Shown: positions 1 through 7,463 of the stretch, piece after piece
Layout: each line of letters opens with the position of its first letter
Position numbering within the stretch: position 1 is the stretch's first letter
Assembly: GCA_031254075.1 (NCBI GenBank)
Contig: JAIRVD010000056.1
Span: 1 to 9,794 of the forward strand
Length of the DNA stretch: 9,794 nt
Direction of reading: 5' to 3'
Source: Clostridiales bacterium
GTDB lineage: Bacteria; Bacillota; Clostridia; Lachnospirales; WQUN01
Made by a program: the position numbers and the translations under genes
The notes under the pieces: generated by a model
Seen by the model: only the letters and a program-made list of their open reading frames with translations
The model's database searches: none
What the model was told of the DNA's origin: nothing

Positions 1-992
1 GCCTCAACGGCAATCGGAATAAATTCCAATTCCACGCCGGCGTTTTCGGCGAGAAGCAAAACATGCTCGGAAGGTTCGGGAACCAAAATTAAATCTACAT
101 AATTGTTAATCAGCAGTTCGTATGAAGGAACGGTTCGCGACGCATAGTACGGCACGGAGATTTGCCACTGCTCGGGTGCGTCATACATAGCCCAAATCAT
201 TTCCCGCATCAGCGCAACCACAGATGTCGAACCGTCAATCCGCGGAAAATTCCGCGCAGTAATGCCGATTGCATCGGCTTGCGCAGAAGGTTCGAACGCA
301 ACCTCCGCGCCGTCGTGAAATTGAAGGCTGTTTAAAACAGCACGCGCTTCGTCGTAAAAAAGCTCAAAATTTTCTTCACGGACATCAAACGCCGCGAGAT
401 AAAAAATTTGCGTTCCGGGAATTTCTCTGTAGTCGCGTCCGTCCTCGCGGAAAATAAATAATGCCGTTTTATATAAATCTTCATTCCACAGATGTTGCGC
501 CGTCAATGAATATTCCACAATCGTTATGCCGTGTTCTGTCACGAAAACATCGGACGGCATCTCGGGCTGCTGCCAACGGTCTCGCCAGTCTGCGTATTCA
601 TAAGGCGGACGGAAATCAGACGGATGCGTTGTTTCCTGCGAAATTGCAAATGAAAAATCGCTTTCCGTCGTCTGCGTAGAATACATTATATGCATCGAAA
701 CGCCGGCAGTTGTAAGAGCCCGTAACTCCCACCCTGCCGGACGCACCACACTTAGTTTTATTCCCATTATCCCGCTTTCGAACATCACCGTATTTCGCAG
801 CTCAACGGATTCGGGGATTTCTTCCGGCTCAGGCGTTTCCTCCGGCAGAATAATTTCCGGCTCGTATGTTTCTTCCGGCACCGCAATTTCCGTTATCGGA
901 ATTCCAAGCTCCGTAGGCATTTCTCTTTCATTTCCGCAAGCGGAAAAAATCACTGCTAATATAATTAAAATGAAAAATTTTTTTTTATACAT
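1..992 (-). CDS. Lipoprotein with C-terminal PstS-like substrate-binding domain (3' end outside window)
   Basis: Reading is open from ATG at 992 to the window edge (330 codons, no stop), so the C-terminus is missing. The N-terminus is a lipoprotein signal: lysines 3-5, a hydrophobic stretch and a lipobox-like FSAC with Cys19, so the protein is probably anchored on the outer face of the cytoplasmic membrane. Residues about 35-65 are a Pro/Glu-rich linker. A middle part of about 160 residues is unrecognised. From about residue 250, PRIDGST followed by YELLINNYVDLILVPEPSE and AGVELEFIPIA resembles the phosphate-binding PstS/PBP family, where the DGST loop helps bind the anion. A GAGGTGG ribosome site lies just upstream of the ATG. 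It starts 17 bp after the dinD remnant and may be transcribed with it. The solute is not known; phosphate is only a family-based guess. Confidence 0.75.
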   Translation of the reverse strand, partial: MYKKKFFILIILAVIFSACGNEREMPTELGIPITEIAVPEETYEPEIILPEETPEPEEIPESVELRNTVMFESGIMGIKLSVVRPAGWELRALTTAGVSMHIMYSTQTTESDFSFAISQETTHPSDFRPPYEYADWRDRWQQPEMPSDVFVTEHGITIVEYSLTAQHLWNEDLYKTALFIFREDGRDYREIPGTQIFYLAAFDVREENFELFYDEARAVLNSLQFHDGAEVAFEPSAQADAIGITARNFPRIDGSTSVVALMREMIWAMYDAPEQWQISVPYYASRTVPSYELLINNYVDLILVPEPSEHVLLLAENAGVELEFIPIAVE

Positions 993-1009
993 ATCCACCT
1001 CGCTATTTT

Positions 1010-1683
1010 TTATTCGTCCAGCATTAATGATTTTGTCCTTGCCTTTTGCTTTAATTCCGTTATCTGCTCACGCTCAACTTGTGTTATGCTTTTTTCGGGC
1101 GTGGGTAAATTCTCCGGCATTGTGCCGCCTAAGTCTTTGATAGTTTGCCTTACTTTTCTCCCTACGGTGAAATGCGTAGAAGTTGCGTTTTGTACACCCT
1201 GCACTTTCTCGCGCTTTAGCTTACTTTCCGTTTGCGTGATGCGGAAAAGATTTGCCGCTAATTCTTCGCTTCCCATGAAATCAAGAATTTTTCCCTTTTT
1301 CTTTAGCCCCTTTCGTTCGTGAATATCCTCGACATCAAGTCCGCCGTATAAACCCTTGTATCCCGCGTTTTGGAAAATTGCGTATTCTTCGTTGGTAATT
1401 AATCCTGCGTCATGCTCGGCTTCGCGTAGTCGATTATGTTTCTTTTGGTCGTTCCGCCCCCTGTTTCAGCCATTTTACTGACCTCGGTAAAATGGTCATC
1501 CATATCAAATCCACTGTTCTTACATGCAAGCCTTGCCTTGTCCAAAACCTTGGAAAAATTCTGCCATTTTGAATAATCCAACTCAACTGATAATTCGCGA
1601 GCAAGCCAATACTCGCTTCCGTCTTCGCGAAGATGCTTTGTGTCTTCGAAACGTTTGTATTCTTCTGCTTTAAGTTCGCTCAA
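1010..1683 (-). pseudogene. dinD: Broken DinD-family DNA-damage-inducible protein gene, internal deletion with frameshift
   Basis: The two ends are clearly DinD-like but lie in different frames. The first part (1683-1399) begins with FEDTKHLREDGSEYWLAREL, continues with the family-typical ACKNSGFDMDDHF, and ends at a TAA soon after KRNIIDY. The second part is open from about 1460 to a stop at 1010 and carries KKHNRLREAEHDAGLI, AIFQNAGYKGLYGG, GSEELAANLFRITQTESKL and VGRKVRQTIKDLGGTMPE. The middle of the family, the part containing SRYACYLI...QN and GQTYFA...QTR, is absent. I estimate 60-70 residues lost from a family of about 270-280. The frame switch lies between about 1420 and 1460. Both flanks remain well conserved, which suggests a recent event. 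DinD is an SOS-regulated protein of E. coli; homologues are patchily distributed and often travel on accessory DNA. The gene overlaps the hisIE end by 14 bp. Confidence 0.85.
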
Positions 1684-2302
1684 CTTTATTCCTCCGATTT
1701 TCCAATTCGGTGATTATATCTTTCGGTGAAACTCCGCGTTCATGCATAAGCACGAGCAGATGATATACCAAATCGGAGATTTCGGCGGTTAGATTTTCGG
1801 GATTGTTATTTTTCGCGGCGATGATGGTTTCGGCGGATTCTTCGCCGATTTTTTTGCAGATTTTGTCGATTCCTTTTTCGAGCAGATAATTCGTGTATGA
1901 ATTTTCTTTCGGGTTTACGGCGCGGTCTTTGATTAATTCGAAATCGCGTTCTACGATATTGAACGCGCCGTGTTCTTCGTTACCGAAGCAGGTGTAGTCG
2001 CCGGTGTGACACGCGCCGCCGCCGATTTGTTCCGCGAGAATTAACAGCGTATCGTTATCGCAATCAAGCGCGAGATGCTTTATTCTCTGCACATTGCCCG
2101 ATGTCGCGCCCTTGTGCCACAATTTTTTGCGTGAGCGCGACCAAAAACAAGCCTCTCCTTTTTGTTGCATAACCTCGAAGCTTTCGCGGCTTACATATGC
2201 AAGCATCAAGACGCGCCCGTTATAGTAATCTTGCACAATTGCGGGGATGAGACCATTTTCGTTCCATTTTATTTTTTCGGGATTTACATTTGTAAAAGGC
2301 AT
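1670..2302 (-). CDS. hisIE: Bifunctional phosphoribosyl-AMP cyclohydrolase / phosphoribosyl-ATP pyrophosphatase
   Basis: This fused enzyme does steps 2 and 3 of histidine synthesis in the cytoplasm: hydrolysis of PR-ATP to PR-AMP (HisE part) and opening of the adenine ring (HisI part). Residues 1-115 are HisI: GLIPAIVQD, FWSRSRKKLWHKGATSGN, DCDNDT (Cys81 with Asp80/82/84) and GGGACHTGDYTCF (Cys98, Cys105), matching the family's metal-binding residues. Residues from about 121 are HisE, with KIGEESAE at 151-158 and EISDLVYHLLVLM at 174-186. The length, 210 residues, is normal for the fusion. The ATG overlaps the hisA end by 19 bp and has only a weak upstream GGTGG. It is the last intact his gene of the operon. 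Confidence 0.95.
   Translation of the reverse strand: MPFTNVNPEKIKWNENGLIPAIVQDYYNGRVLMLAYVSRESFEVMQQKGEACFWSRSRKKLWHKGATSGNVQRIKHLALDCDNDTLLILAEQIGGGACHTGDYTCFGNEEHGAFNIVERDFELIKDRAVNPKENSYTNYLLEKGIDKICKKIGEESAETIIAAKNNNPENLTAEISDLVYHLLVLMHERGVSPKDIITELENRRNKVERT
1681..1695 (-). promoter_or_regulatory. Ribosome binding site and TTG start of dinD inside hisIE
   Basis: On the minus strand GGAGG (plus 1691-1695) stands 7 nt before a TTG at 1683-1681, inside the last codons of hisIE. No ATG in this frame would give the conserved DinD N-terminus, so TTG is the likely start. Initiation is probably coupled to translation of hisIE. Confidence 0.6.
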
Positions 2303-2982
2303 TTTTTCAAATCCACCCTTCCCTCATAGAAAGCCGTGCCGACTATGACGGCATAATATTTTGCGGCTTTTTTAATATGACTTTCCTCCGCAACGCCGCC
2401 GGAAACTACAACGTTTATGCCCTTAATTTTTTCGTACATATCCCAATTTGGCGAAGTGAGCGTGCCGTCACGTGAAATATCGGTGACTACAAGATACTTT
2501 ACGCCGAATGATTTCAGTTTTTCGATAAATTCCAAATAATTTACGCCGCTGTCGGAAAGCCAACCCGCGGTTGAAACCATTTCGTTTCGAACGTCAACGC
2601 CGACAACGATTTTATCCGCGCCGTGTTTCGCAATCATTTCTTTAACGAAGTCGGGATTCGTAACGGCGACAGTTCCGAAAATTACGCGGTTTACGCCGAT
2701 GTCTAAGTACATCGAAACAACTTCCGCGCTGCGAATTCCGCCACCGAGCTGCATCGGAATTTTTATCGCCGCACGAATTTTTTTGATTGTTTCAAAGTTA
2801 GCGGTGCTGCCGTCTTTCGCGCCGTCAAGGTCAACAACATGAAGAAATTTCACGCCCATTTCTTCAAATGACTTTGCCGCTTTTACGGGGTCGGGATTAT
2901 AAACCGTTTTTTTGCCGTAATCGCCTTGATACAACATCACTGCCTGCCCGCCCTGCAAATCAATTGCCGGAATAATTAACAT
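2284..2982 (-). CDS. hisA: ProFAR isomerase (HisA)
   Basis: HisA is a (beta/alpha)8-barrel enzyme that converts ProFAR to PRFAR by an Amadori rearrangement, step 4 of the pathway. The 232-residue protein has normal length. The general acid/base aspartates are present: Asp8 in IPAIDLQGG and Asp130 in VVGVDVRN. Both phosphate-binding halves are visible: QLGGGIRS at 78-85, FGTVAV at 102-107, DISRDGTLTSPN at 168-179 and VSGGVAE at 193-199. The start overlaps the hisB stop by one base (TAATG) and is preceded by AAGGGGG at a good distance, which points to translational coupling. There is no hisH between hisB and hisA, where many operons carry it. Confidence 0.96.
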   Translation of the reverse strand: MLIIPAIDLQGGQAVMLYQGDYGKKTVYNPDPVKAAKSFEEMGVKFLHVVDLDGAKDGSTANFETIKKIRAAIKIPMQLGGGIRSAEVVSMYLDIGVNRVIFGTVAVTNPDFVKEMIAKHGADKIVVGVDVRNEMVSTAGWLSDSGVNYLEFIEKLKSFGVKYLVVTDISRDGTLTSPNWDMYEKIKGINVVVSGGVAEESHIKKAAKYYAVIVGTAFYEGRVDLKKCLLQM

Positions 2983-3560
2983 TACAGAACCCCCTTGGTC
3001 GATGGAATTTCGATGCCGTCTACCTTAATCGCCTCGCCGAGTGCGCAACCGAGTGCCTTGAACATCGCCTCGATGATGTGATGCGCGTTTTTTCCGTAAG
3101 CCAAATTTATGTGAAGCGTTACGCCCGCGTTATGCGCGAACGCGCGGAAGAATTCCTCCGTCATTTCCGTTTCGAATGTGCCGCATTTTTCGGCGGAAAT
3201 TTCTGCGTTGAAAACCAAATGTCCGCGTCCGCAAATGTCGAGTGCGCAGTTCACAAGAACTTCGTCCATTGGTAGAGAAACCGACGCATAACGCGCAATG
3301 CCCGCCTTGTCGTCCAGCGCGATTTTCAACGCCTGTCCCAAGCAAATTCCGACATCCTCAACCGTGTGATGATTGTCAATCTGCAAATCGCCCTGGCATT
3401 CCAGTTGCAGCGAAACACCCGCACGAAACGCCAAAAGCTCCAGCATATGGTCGAAAAATCCTATGCCGGTGTAAATTTCGCTTTGGTCCTTCAAGTCCAA
3501 ATTAAGGTCTAAGTTTATAAATGTTTCGTTTGTTCTGCGCTCCAAAACCGATTTACGCAT
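2982..3560 (-). CDS. hisB: Imidazoleglycerol-phosphate dehydratase (HisB, dehydratase only)
   Basis: It removes water from imidazoleglycerol phosphate to give imidazoleacetol phosphate, using a di-metal centre. The metal-binding repeats are visible: FFDHML (His38), DNHHTVED (His64, His65, Glu68), HNAG (His143) and GKNAHHIIEA (His160, His161, Glu164). The protein is 192 residues, the usual size for a monofunctional dehydratase, and no phosphatase domain is fused, so histidinol phosphate must be dephosphorylated by an enzyme encoded elsewhere. I chose ATG at 3560, although the frame is open 25 codons further to 3635. This start has a strong GGAGGT 7 nt upstream, and family homology begins at RKSVLERRTNET. 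It overlaps the hisC end by 46 bp. Confidence 0.95.
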   Translation of the reverse strand: MRKSVLERRTNETFINLDLNLDLKDQSEIYTGIGFFDHMLELLAFRAGVSLQLECQGDLQIDNHHTVEDVGICLGQALKIALDDKAGIARYASVSLPMDEVLVNCALDICGRGHLVFNAEISAEKCGTFETEMTEEFFRAFAHNAGVTLHINLAYGKNAHHIIEAMFKALGCALGEAIKVDGIEIPSTKGVL

Positions 3561-4597
3561 TGCACAACCACCTCCATGTTTTCGTCGGTTCCTATTGAAA
3601 CGCGCAAAAAATTTTTTATGCGCGGTATCTTCCAATAACGTACCAAAATTTTATTTTCGTATAAAAATTTATACAACGCTTCCGCGTCTGCGCATTCCAT
3701 AAAAATAAAATTCGCCTGTGAATCAAGAACGTTGACGCCCGCTTCTCTCAGAGCCGCAATGGTTTTTTCGCGTGTTTTTATAATTTTCGCGGTTACATCC
3801 TTTGTATATGCAACATCCGAAAACGCCGCCGTCGCCGCAATTTGCGCAAGCATATCCAACGGATACGTATTAAACGCATCCCTCACGCGCCGCAAACCGT
3901 CAATCAACGCGGGAGAACCAACCGCAAATCCAACGCGCAACCCCGCCATGGAATGCGATTTCGAAAACGTACGCACGACCAATAAGTTTTCGTATTTATC
4001 CAAAAGTGAAACCGCGCTTTCGACCTGCGCGAAATCAATATACGCCTCGTCGATTAAAATAACGCCGTTCGGGTTGTTCGCTACGATTTTTTCGATGCAG
4101 GAAAGCCCCAAAGCAAGGCTTGTCGGGGCATTGGGATTGGCGATAATTACGCCGTTTGAATTTTTGTAATCATCTGTGTCAATTGAAAAATCATCACGAA
4201 CCGGCGCGAAAGAAAGCCCGACATCATACATTTCGCCCCAAACAGGGTAAAATCCGTATGACACATCGGGCGAAATAACATTGGATTTTCCGGTATAAAA
4301 CGCCTGATAAGCCAACGCCAAAACTTCGTCGGAAGAATTTCCGCAGAAAATATTTTCTTTTTTTACGCCTAAAACATCCGCAATCGCCGAAGCCAAAATC
4401 GCGCTGTCACCGTCGGGATAAAGTCGCAAACGCGAAAAATCCGCAACATTTAACGCCTCTGTCATTTTCGGCGAAGGCGGATACATATTTTCGTTTGTAT
4501 TAAGTTTTATCCAGCCATCTTCCCTCGGCTGCAATCCGCCGACATACGGCGTTAATTTTTTTGCCTTTTCGCTAAGGAAATCATTCAACTCACTCAA
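3515..4597 (-). CDS. hisC: Histidinol-phosphate aminotransferase
   Basis: This is a PLP enzyme of aminotransferase fold type I that converts imidazoleacetol phosphate and glutamate to histidinol phosphate. Motifs in order: KLNTNENMYPPSP (31-43), GNSSDEVL (86-93, cofactor phosphate region), ANPNAPTS (153-160), LIDEAYIDFA (181-190, Asp183 toward the PLP ring nitrogen), RTFSKSHSMAGLRVG (209-223, Lys213 the Schiff-base lysine, Arg221 near the phosphate) and LRVSIGT near the end. The length of 360 is normal. The reading frame begins at TTG 4597, overlapping hisD by 8 bp, with AAGG directly against it. A second TTG at 4588, one base after the hisD stop and about 10 nt from the same AAGG, is an equally likely true start. 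No ATG is available in frame. Confidence 0.95.
   Translation of the reverse strand: MSELNDFLSEKAKKLTPYVGGLQPREDGWIKLNTNENMYPPSPKMTEALNVADFSRLRLYPDGDSAILASAIADVLGVKKENIFCGNSSDEVLALAYQAFYTGKSNVISPDVSYGFYPVWGEMYDVGLSFAPVRDDFSIDTDDYKNSNGVIIANPNAPTSLALGLSCIEKIVANNPNGVILIDEAYIDFAQVESAVSLLDKYENLLVVRTFSKSHSMAGLRVGFAVGSPALIDGLRRVRDAFNTYPLDMLAQIAATAAFSDVAYTKDVTAKIIKTREKTIAALREAGVNVLDSQANFIFMECADAEALYKFLYENKILVRYWKIPRIKNFLRVSIGTDENMEVVVQCVNRFWSAEQTKHL
3558..3575 (-). promoter_or_regulatory. Ribosome binding site that fixes the hisB start
   Basis: GGAGGT (plus 3570-3575) lies 7 nt before ATG at 3560-3558, inside the last codons of hisC. The longer in-frame start at 3635 would put this site inside hisB and add 25 basic residues not typical of the family. 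Confidence 0.7.
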
Positions 4598-5921
4598 ACC
4601 TTACTTTTATAGAATTTGCGTGCGCGTCCAGCCCTTCCGACAATGCGAATTTTATTGTGTCGTCTTTTAAATCCGCCAAAGCGTGGCGCGGATAATAACT
4701 ATACGAACTGTGTTTTACAAAATCGTAAACACCCAGCGGCGAGAAAAATTTTGCCGTTCCGCCCGTCGGCAAAACGTGATTTGTGCCGCTCATGTAATCG
4801 CCCAACGGCTCAGGCGTGTTTTCGCCCAAGAAAATCGAACCCGCGTTTTTTATTTTCGGCAAATGAGAAATCGGGTCGGCTGTTAAAACCTCAAGATGCT
4901 CGGGCGCAAGGCTGTTCGAAATTTCAAACGCTTCTTCAATTGAAGAAACGCAAACCGCCGCGCCGAAATTTTTCAGGGATTCCTGAATAATTTCTTTGCG
5001 ATTTAAATAAGTAAGTTGTCGTTCAATTTCTTTTTCCACTTCCGAAATTAATTTTTCACTCGTCGAAATTAAAATCGAACTCGCCAATGTGTCGTGTTCG
5101 GCTTGGCTGAGTAAATCCGCCGCGACATATTTCGCGTTTGCGGTTTCGTCCGCGATAACAAGCACGTCCGACGGACCCGCGACCATGTCGATATCGACAT
5201 CGCCGTAAACAAGACGCTTCGCAGTCGCAACAAAAATGCTGCCCGGTCCGACGATTTTATCGACCTTCGGAATCGTCTCCGTTCCGTATGCCGCGGCGGC
5301 AATTGCATGAACGCCTCCGATTTTGTAGATTTCCGTAATGCCGCAACCCGTTGCCGCCTGAATTATTTCGTCGGAAACCCTGTCGTCCTCTTTTACGGGC
5401 GTGAAAATTACGATTTCCTTTACGCCCGCAAGCTGCGCGGGAACGGCGCACATTAATAAAGTCGAAGTTAAAACTGCCGTTCCGCCCGGCACATACAAAG
5501 CAACGCGTTCCAACGGACGAATAATCTGTCCCATCATAACGCCGTTTTCCTTATAAATGCTCCATGATTTTTCTGTTTGGTTTTTGTGGAATTCTTTTAT
5601 CCGCTCAGCGGCGCGATGCAAAATGCGAAAAAAATCACTGCTGTTTTCGTTCACTATCCAATCGAAATTGATACCGCCTGTTTCGGCAATGGTTAAAGGC
5701 ACGTCGCCACACAAACGCTTTAGCGTTTCCGTGCGTTCTTCCGCAGTAAGCGCGAGATTCGTTCCCGTGAAGCCGTCGTATTTTTTTGCATAGCGGCGCA
5801 AGGCTTCGTCACCGTTTTTACGCACATCGGCGATAATTGCCGCAACGCTTGCAGTTATGCTTTCGTTTGTCTGTGAATTTTTGCGGTTTTTTATTGCTGA
5901 TAAATCACGATTCAATCGCAT
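4590..5921 (-). CDS. hisD: Histidinol dehydrogenase
   Basis: It performs the last two steps, oxidising histidinol to histidine with two NAD+ and a zinc ion. Expected residues are present: Gln273 and His276 in LLSQAEHDTLAS, catalytic Glu341-His342 in LAPEHLEV, Asp375 in PLGDYMSGTNHVLPTGG, and His434 in DAHANSI. NAD-side motifs include YVPGGTA (143-149) and GPGSIFVATAK (225-235). The protein is 443 residues, slightly above the common 430; the surplus seems to be around residues 70-100, upstream of the conserved FHKNQ. Its start overlaps the hisG end by 17 bp and is preceded by a GAGG about 9 nt away. It is a well-conserved member with no missing catalytic residue. Confidence 0.96.
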   Translation of the reverse strand: MRLNRDLSAIKNRKNSQTNESITASVAAIIADVRKNGDEALRRYAKKYDGFTGTNLALTAEERTETLKRLCGDVPLTIAETGGINFDWIVNENSSDFFRILHRAAERIKEFHKNQTEKSWSIYKENGVMMGQIIRPLERVALYVPGGTAVLTSTLLMCAVPAQLAGVKEIVIFTPVKEDDRVSDEIIQAATGCGITEIYKIGGVHAIAAAAYGTETIPKVDKIVGPGSIFVATAKRLVYGDVDIDMVAGPSDVLVIADETANAKYVAADLLSQAEHDTLASSILISTSEKLISEVEKEIERQLTYLNRKEIIQESLKNFGAAVCVSSIEEAFEISNSLAPEHLEVLTADPISHLPKIKNAGSIFLGENTPEPLGDYMSGTNHVLPTGGTAKFFSPLGVYDFVKHSSYSYYPRHALADLKDDTIKFALSEGLDAHANSIKVRFE

Positions 5922-6615
5922 TGCGCAACGCCTCTATCATTACCGAAATTTTTTCGTCGTATTTCAACGCAGCCTTGCTCACCAGAATTTTCGTCTTAAT
6001 CGGCATGGCTTCTTCGTAGATGATTAACCCGTTTTCGACCAATGCGCTTCCTGTTTCAACGATGTCGAAAATTACATCCACTCCGCCGTGAATCGGCATT
6101 AATTCCGACGAACCCATAATTTTAATTGTATCCGCAAGAATTCCTTTTCGCGCGAAAAAATTCGACGTAATTGCCGGATAAAACGACGCAACCGTAAGCA
6201 CCTTTTCATCGGATGTTTTACACTTTTCGTAAAACTCCTTCTTCTCGGGCAAGCCCGCAACGCAAAAACGCGCGTTCTTGCAAAACCCCAAGTCGGGCAG
6301 CAGGTTTGTAATAAAATTATCACCGCGCATGGCATGACCGCCCTTTGTGCTGTACAACTCGTATTCGCGGTAACAATCAAAAGCGGTAAAGCCTATTTCC
6401 GCCCAGTTTCTGTCCACATATTGCGGAATATCCATGTTGTTAACCAACAAAAATGCCGCTTGCCCGCAGTCGCTTTCATATTCCAACTGCTTCTGAGTTT
6501 TTTGGGCAATGGACGTCTCCAGTTTTGCGGAAACATACCCCGCTTTTTTAAATACTTCGTAAAACCTTGGCAATAAGCGCATGGTTTTAGGCAGTGCTAT
6601 ATATGTTTTTCTCAT
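5905..6615 (-). CDS. hisG: ATP phosphoribosyltransferase catalytic subunit, divergent short form
   Basis: HisG joins ATP and PRPP to form phosphoribosyl-ATP, the committed and feedback-controlled step. The PRPP loop is clear: FDIVETGSALVENGL at 183-197 with Glu187-Thr188-Gly189. Other family landmarks are FLLVNNMDIPQYVD (55-68), DLGFCKNARFCVAG (108-121), and FYPAITSNFFARKGI followed by GSSELMP. At 236 residues it lacks the roughly 80-residue C-terminal histidine-binding domain of long HisG, so a HisZ-type regulatory partner would be expected, but none is encoded here. It is divergent: the N-terminal PKGRL is PKTMRL, and the usual DLGI-x-G segment is AEIGFTAFD. It follows hisF by 13 bp and has no convincing ribosome site, so it may depend on coupling to hisF. 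The PRPP loop and the context make HisG the best call. Confidence 0.85.
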   Translation of the reverse strand: MRKTYIALPKTMRLLPRFYEVFKKAGYVSAKLETSIAQKTQKQLEYESDCGQAAFLLVNNMDIPQYVDRNWAEIGFTAFDCYREYELYSTKGGHAMRGDNFITNLLPDLGFCKNARFCVAGLPEKKEFYEKCKTSDEKVLTVASFYPAITSNFFARKGILADTIKIMGSSELMPIHGGVDVIFDIVETGSALVENGLIIYEEAMPIKTKILVSKAALKYDEKISVMIEALRNAIES

Positions 6616-6628
6616 ACTGATAAGAATA

Positions 6629-7408
6629 TCAAATGTAGGGGTTTATTGCTACACCTTTTTCGGCGAGAAACGTTTTTAATTCTTGCGGCGTGTAGTTTTT
6701 TTCAAGGCGCGGCGAATATAACATGCTGCTGATAATTGCCGCGTCGGCATTCGTTTGCGTGAAAACGTCGTAAATATGCTCGGGTTTGCCCGCTCCGCCC
6801 GACGCGATTAACGGAATTTTTACCGCCGCGCCGGCTTTTTTCATTAGCTCTAAATCGTAACCGCTTGCCGCTCCGTCGTTTTCTATGCTGTTGACGCAAA
6901 TTTCGCCCGCGCCGAGTTCTTCCGCGCGTTTTATCCATTCGATTGCGTCAAGTCTGGTCGCGGTTCTCGCGCCGTCGATGTAAACCTGATAGCCGCTTGC
7001 GAAATTCTCGTCCTTTTTTACCTGCGTGGAAAGAACAATTTTTTCCGAACCAAACGCCTTCGCACCTTCGCGAATAATTTCCGGATTACGCACCGCCATC
7101 GAATCAACACTGATTTTATTTGCGCCTGCGTTGATTGCTTCCTGCAAGTCGTCGAGCGTTTTTAACCCACCGCCGACGATAAACGGAATCGTTATGCATT
7201 TCGCGACGCGCCTTACCATTTCGAAATCCGTTTTGCGTTTTTCGTTGCTTGCCGTTACGTCGAAAATAATTATTTCGTCAATTTGCAGCTTGCACATTTT
7301 CTCTGCCATTTCCTCGGGCAACGCAATGTCTATATTGTCCTCAAATTTATATCCCTTCGTAATTCTTCCGTTGATTGTGTCGAAACACGCGATTAATCGT
7401 TTTGCCAT
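6629..7408 (-). CDS. hisF: Imidazole glycerol phosphate synthase cyclase subunit (HisF), variant catalytic residue
   Basis: HisF is the (beta/alpha)8 cyclase that uses ammonia, normally channelled from HisH, to turn PRFAR into imidazoleglycerol phosphate and AICAR. The fold signatures are clear: AKRLIACFDTINGR, VGGGLKT (78-84), RNPEII, GAGEICVNSIENDGAASGYD (166-185) and IASGGAGKPEHI. Against T. maritima HisF, from memory, Asp11 is kept (Asp10), as are ammonia-gate residues Arg4, Glu45, Lys98 and Glu169. The second catalytic residue Asp130 is Gln129 (LSTQVKK), Asn103 is Asp102, Asp98 is Asn97, and the Arg of the loop-1 RDxGDP motif is missing. It is the first gene of the operon, with GGGAGG well placed before the ATG. 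A paralogue with a changed reaction is possible; the his context favours a histidine role. Confidence 0.88.
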   Translation of the reverse strand: MAKRLIACFDTINGRITKGYKFEDNIDIALPEEMAEKMCKLQIDEIIIFDVTASNEKRKTDFEMVRRVAKCITIPFIVGGGLKTLDDLQEAINAGANKISVDSMAVRNPEIIREGAKAFGSEKIVLSTQVKKDENFASGYQVYIDGARTATRLDAIEWIKRAEELGAGEICVNSIENDGAASGYDLELMKKAGAAVKIPLIASGGAGKPEHIYDVFTQTNADAAIISSMLYSPRLEKNYTPQELKTFLAEKGVAINPYI

Positions 7409-7433
7409 ATTTTCCTCCCGGTGTTTTTTTAAT

Positions 7434-7463
7434 ATTATAATCCTACCGCCTTGAAATCTGCAA
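7434..7463 (-). promoter_or_regulatory. Probable promoter of the his operon
   Basis: On the minus strand a perfect TATAAT (plus 7434-7439) has TTGCAG (plus 7458-7463) 18 bp upstream. The -35 is a weak match. Transcription would start near 7427, about 19 nt before the hisF ATG, leaving no room for a his leader peptide, T-box or attenuator. Confidence 0.5.

Noticed and set aside
350..365. Frameshift in the lipoprotein gene at the A6 run
   Set aside because: Careful counting gives six bases in the run, and the frame stays open from 992 to the edge with PstS-like sequence on the far side.
3561..3635. N-terminal extension of hisB to 3635
   Set aside because: The 25 extra residues lie inside hisC, are not family-like, and a strong GGAGGT precedes the ATG at 3560.
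3732..4169. Plus-strand frames of up to 145 codons across the his operon
   Set aside because: They lie opposite well-supported his genes, have no ribosome sites and encode no recognisable motif.
7409..7433. Histidine leader peptide or T-box before hisF
   Set aside because: The likely leader is only about 19 nt and has no His codon run or T-box motif.
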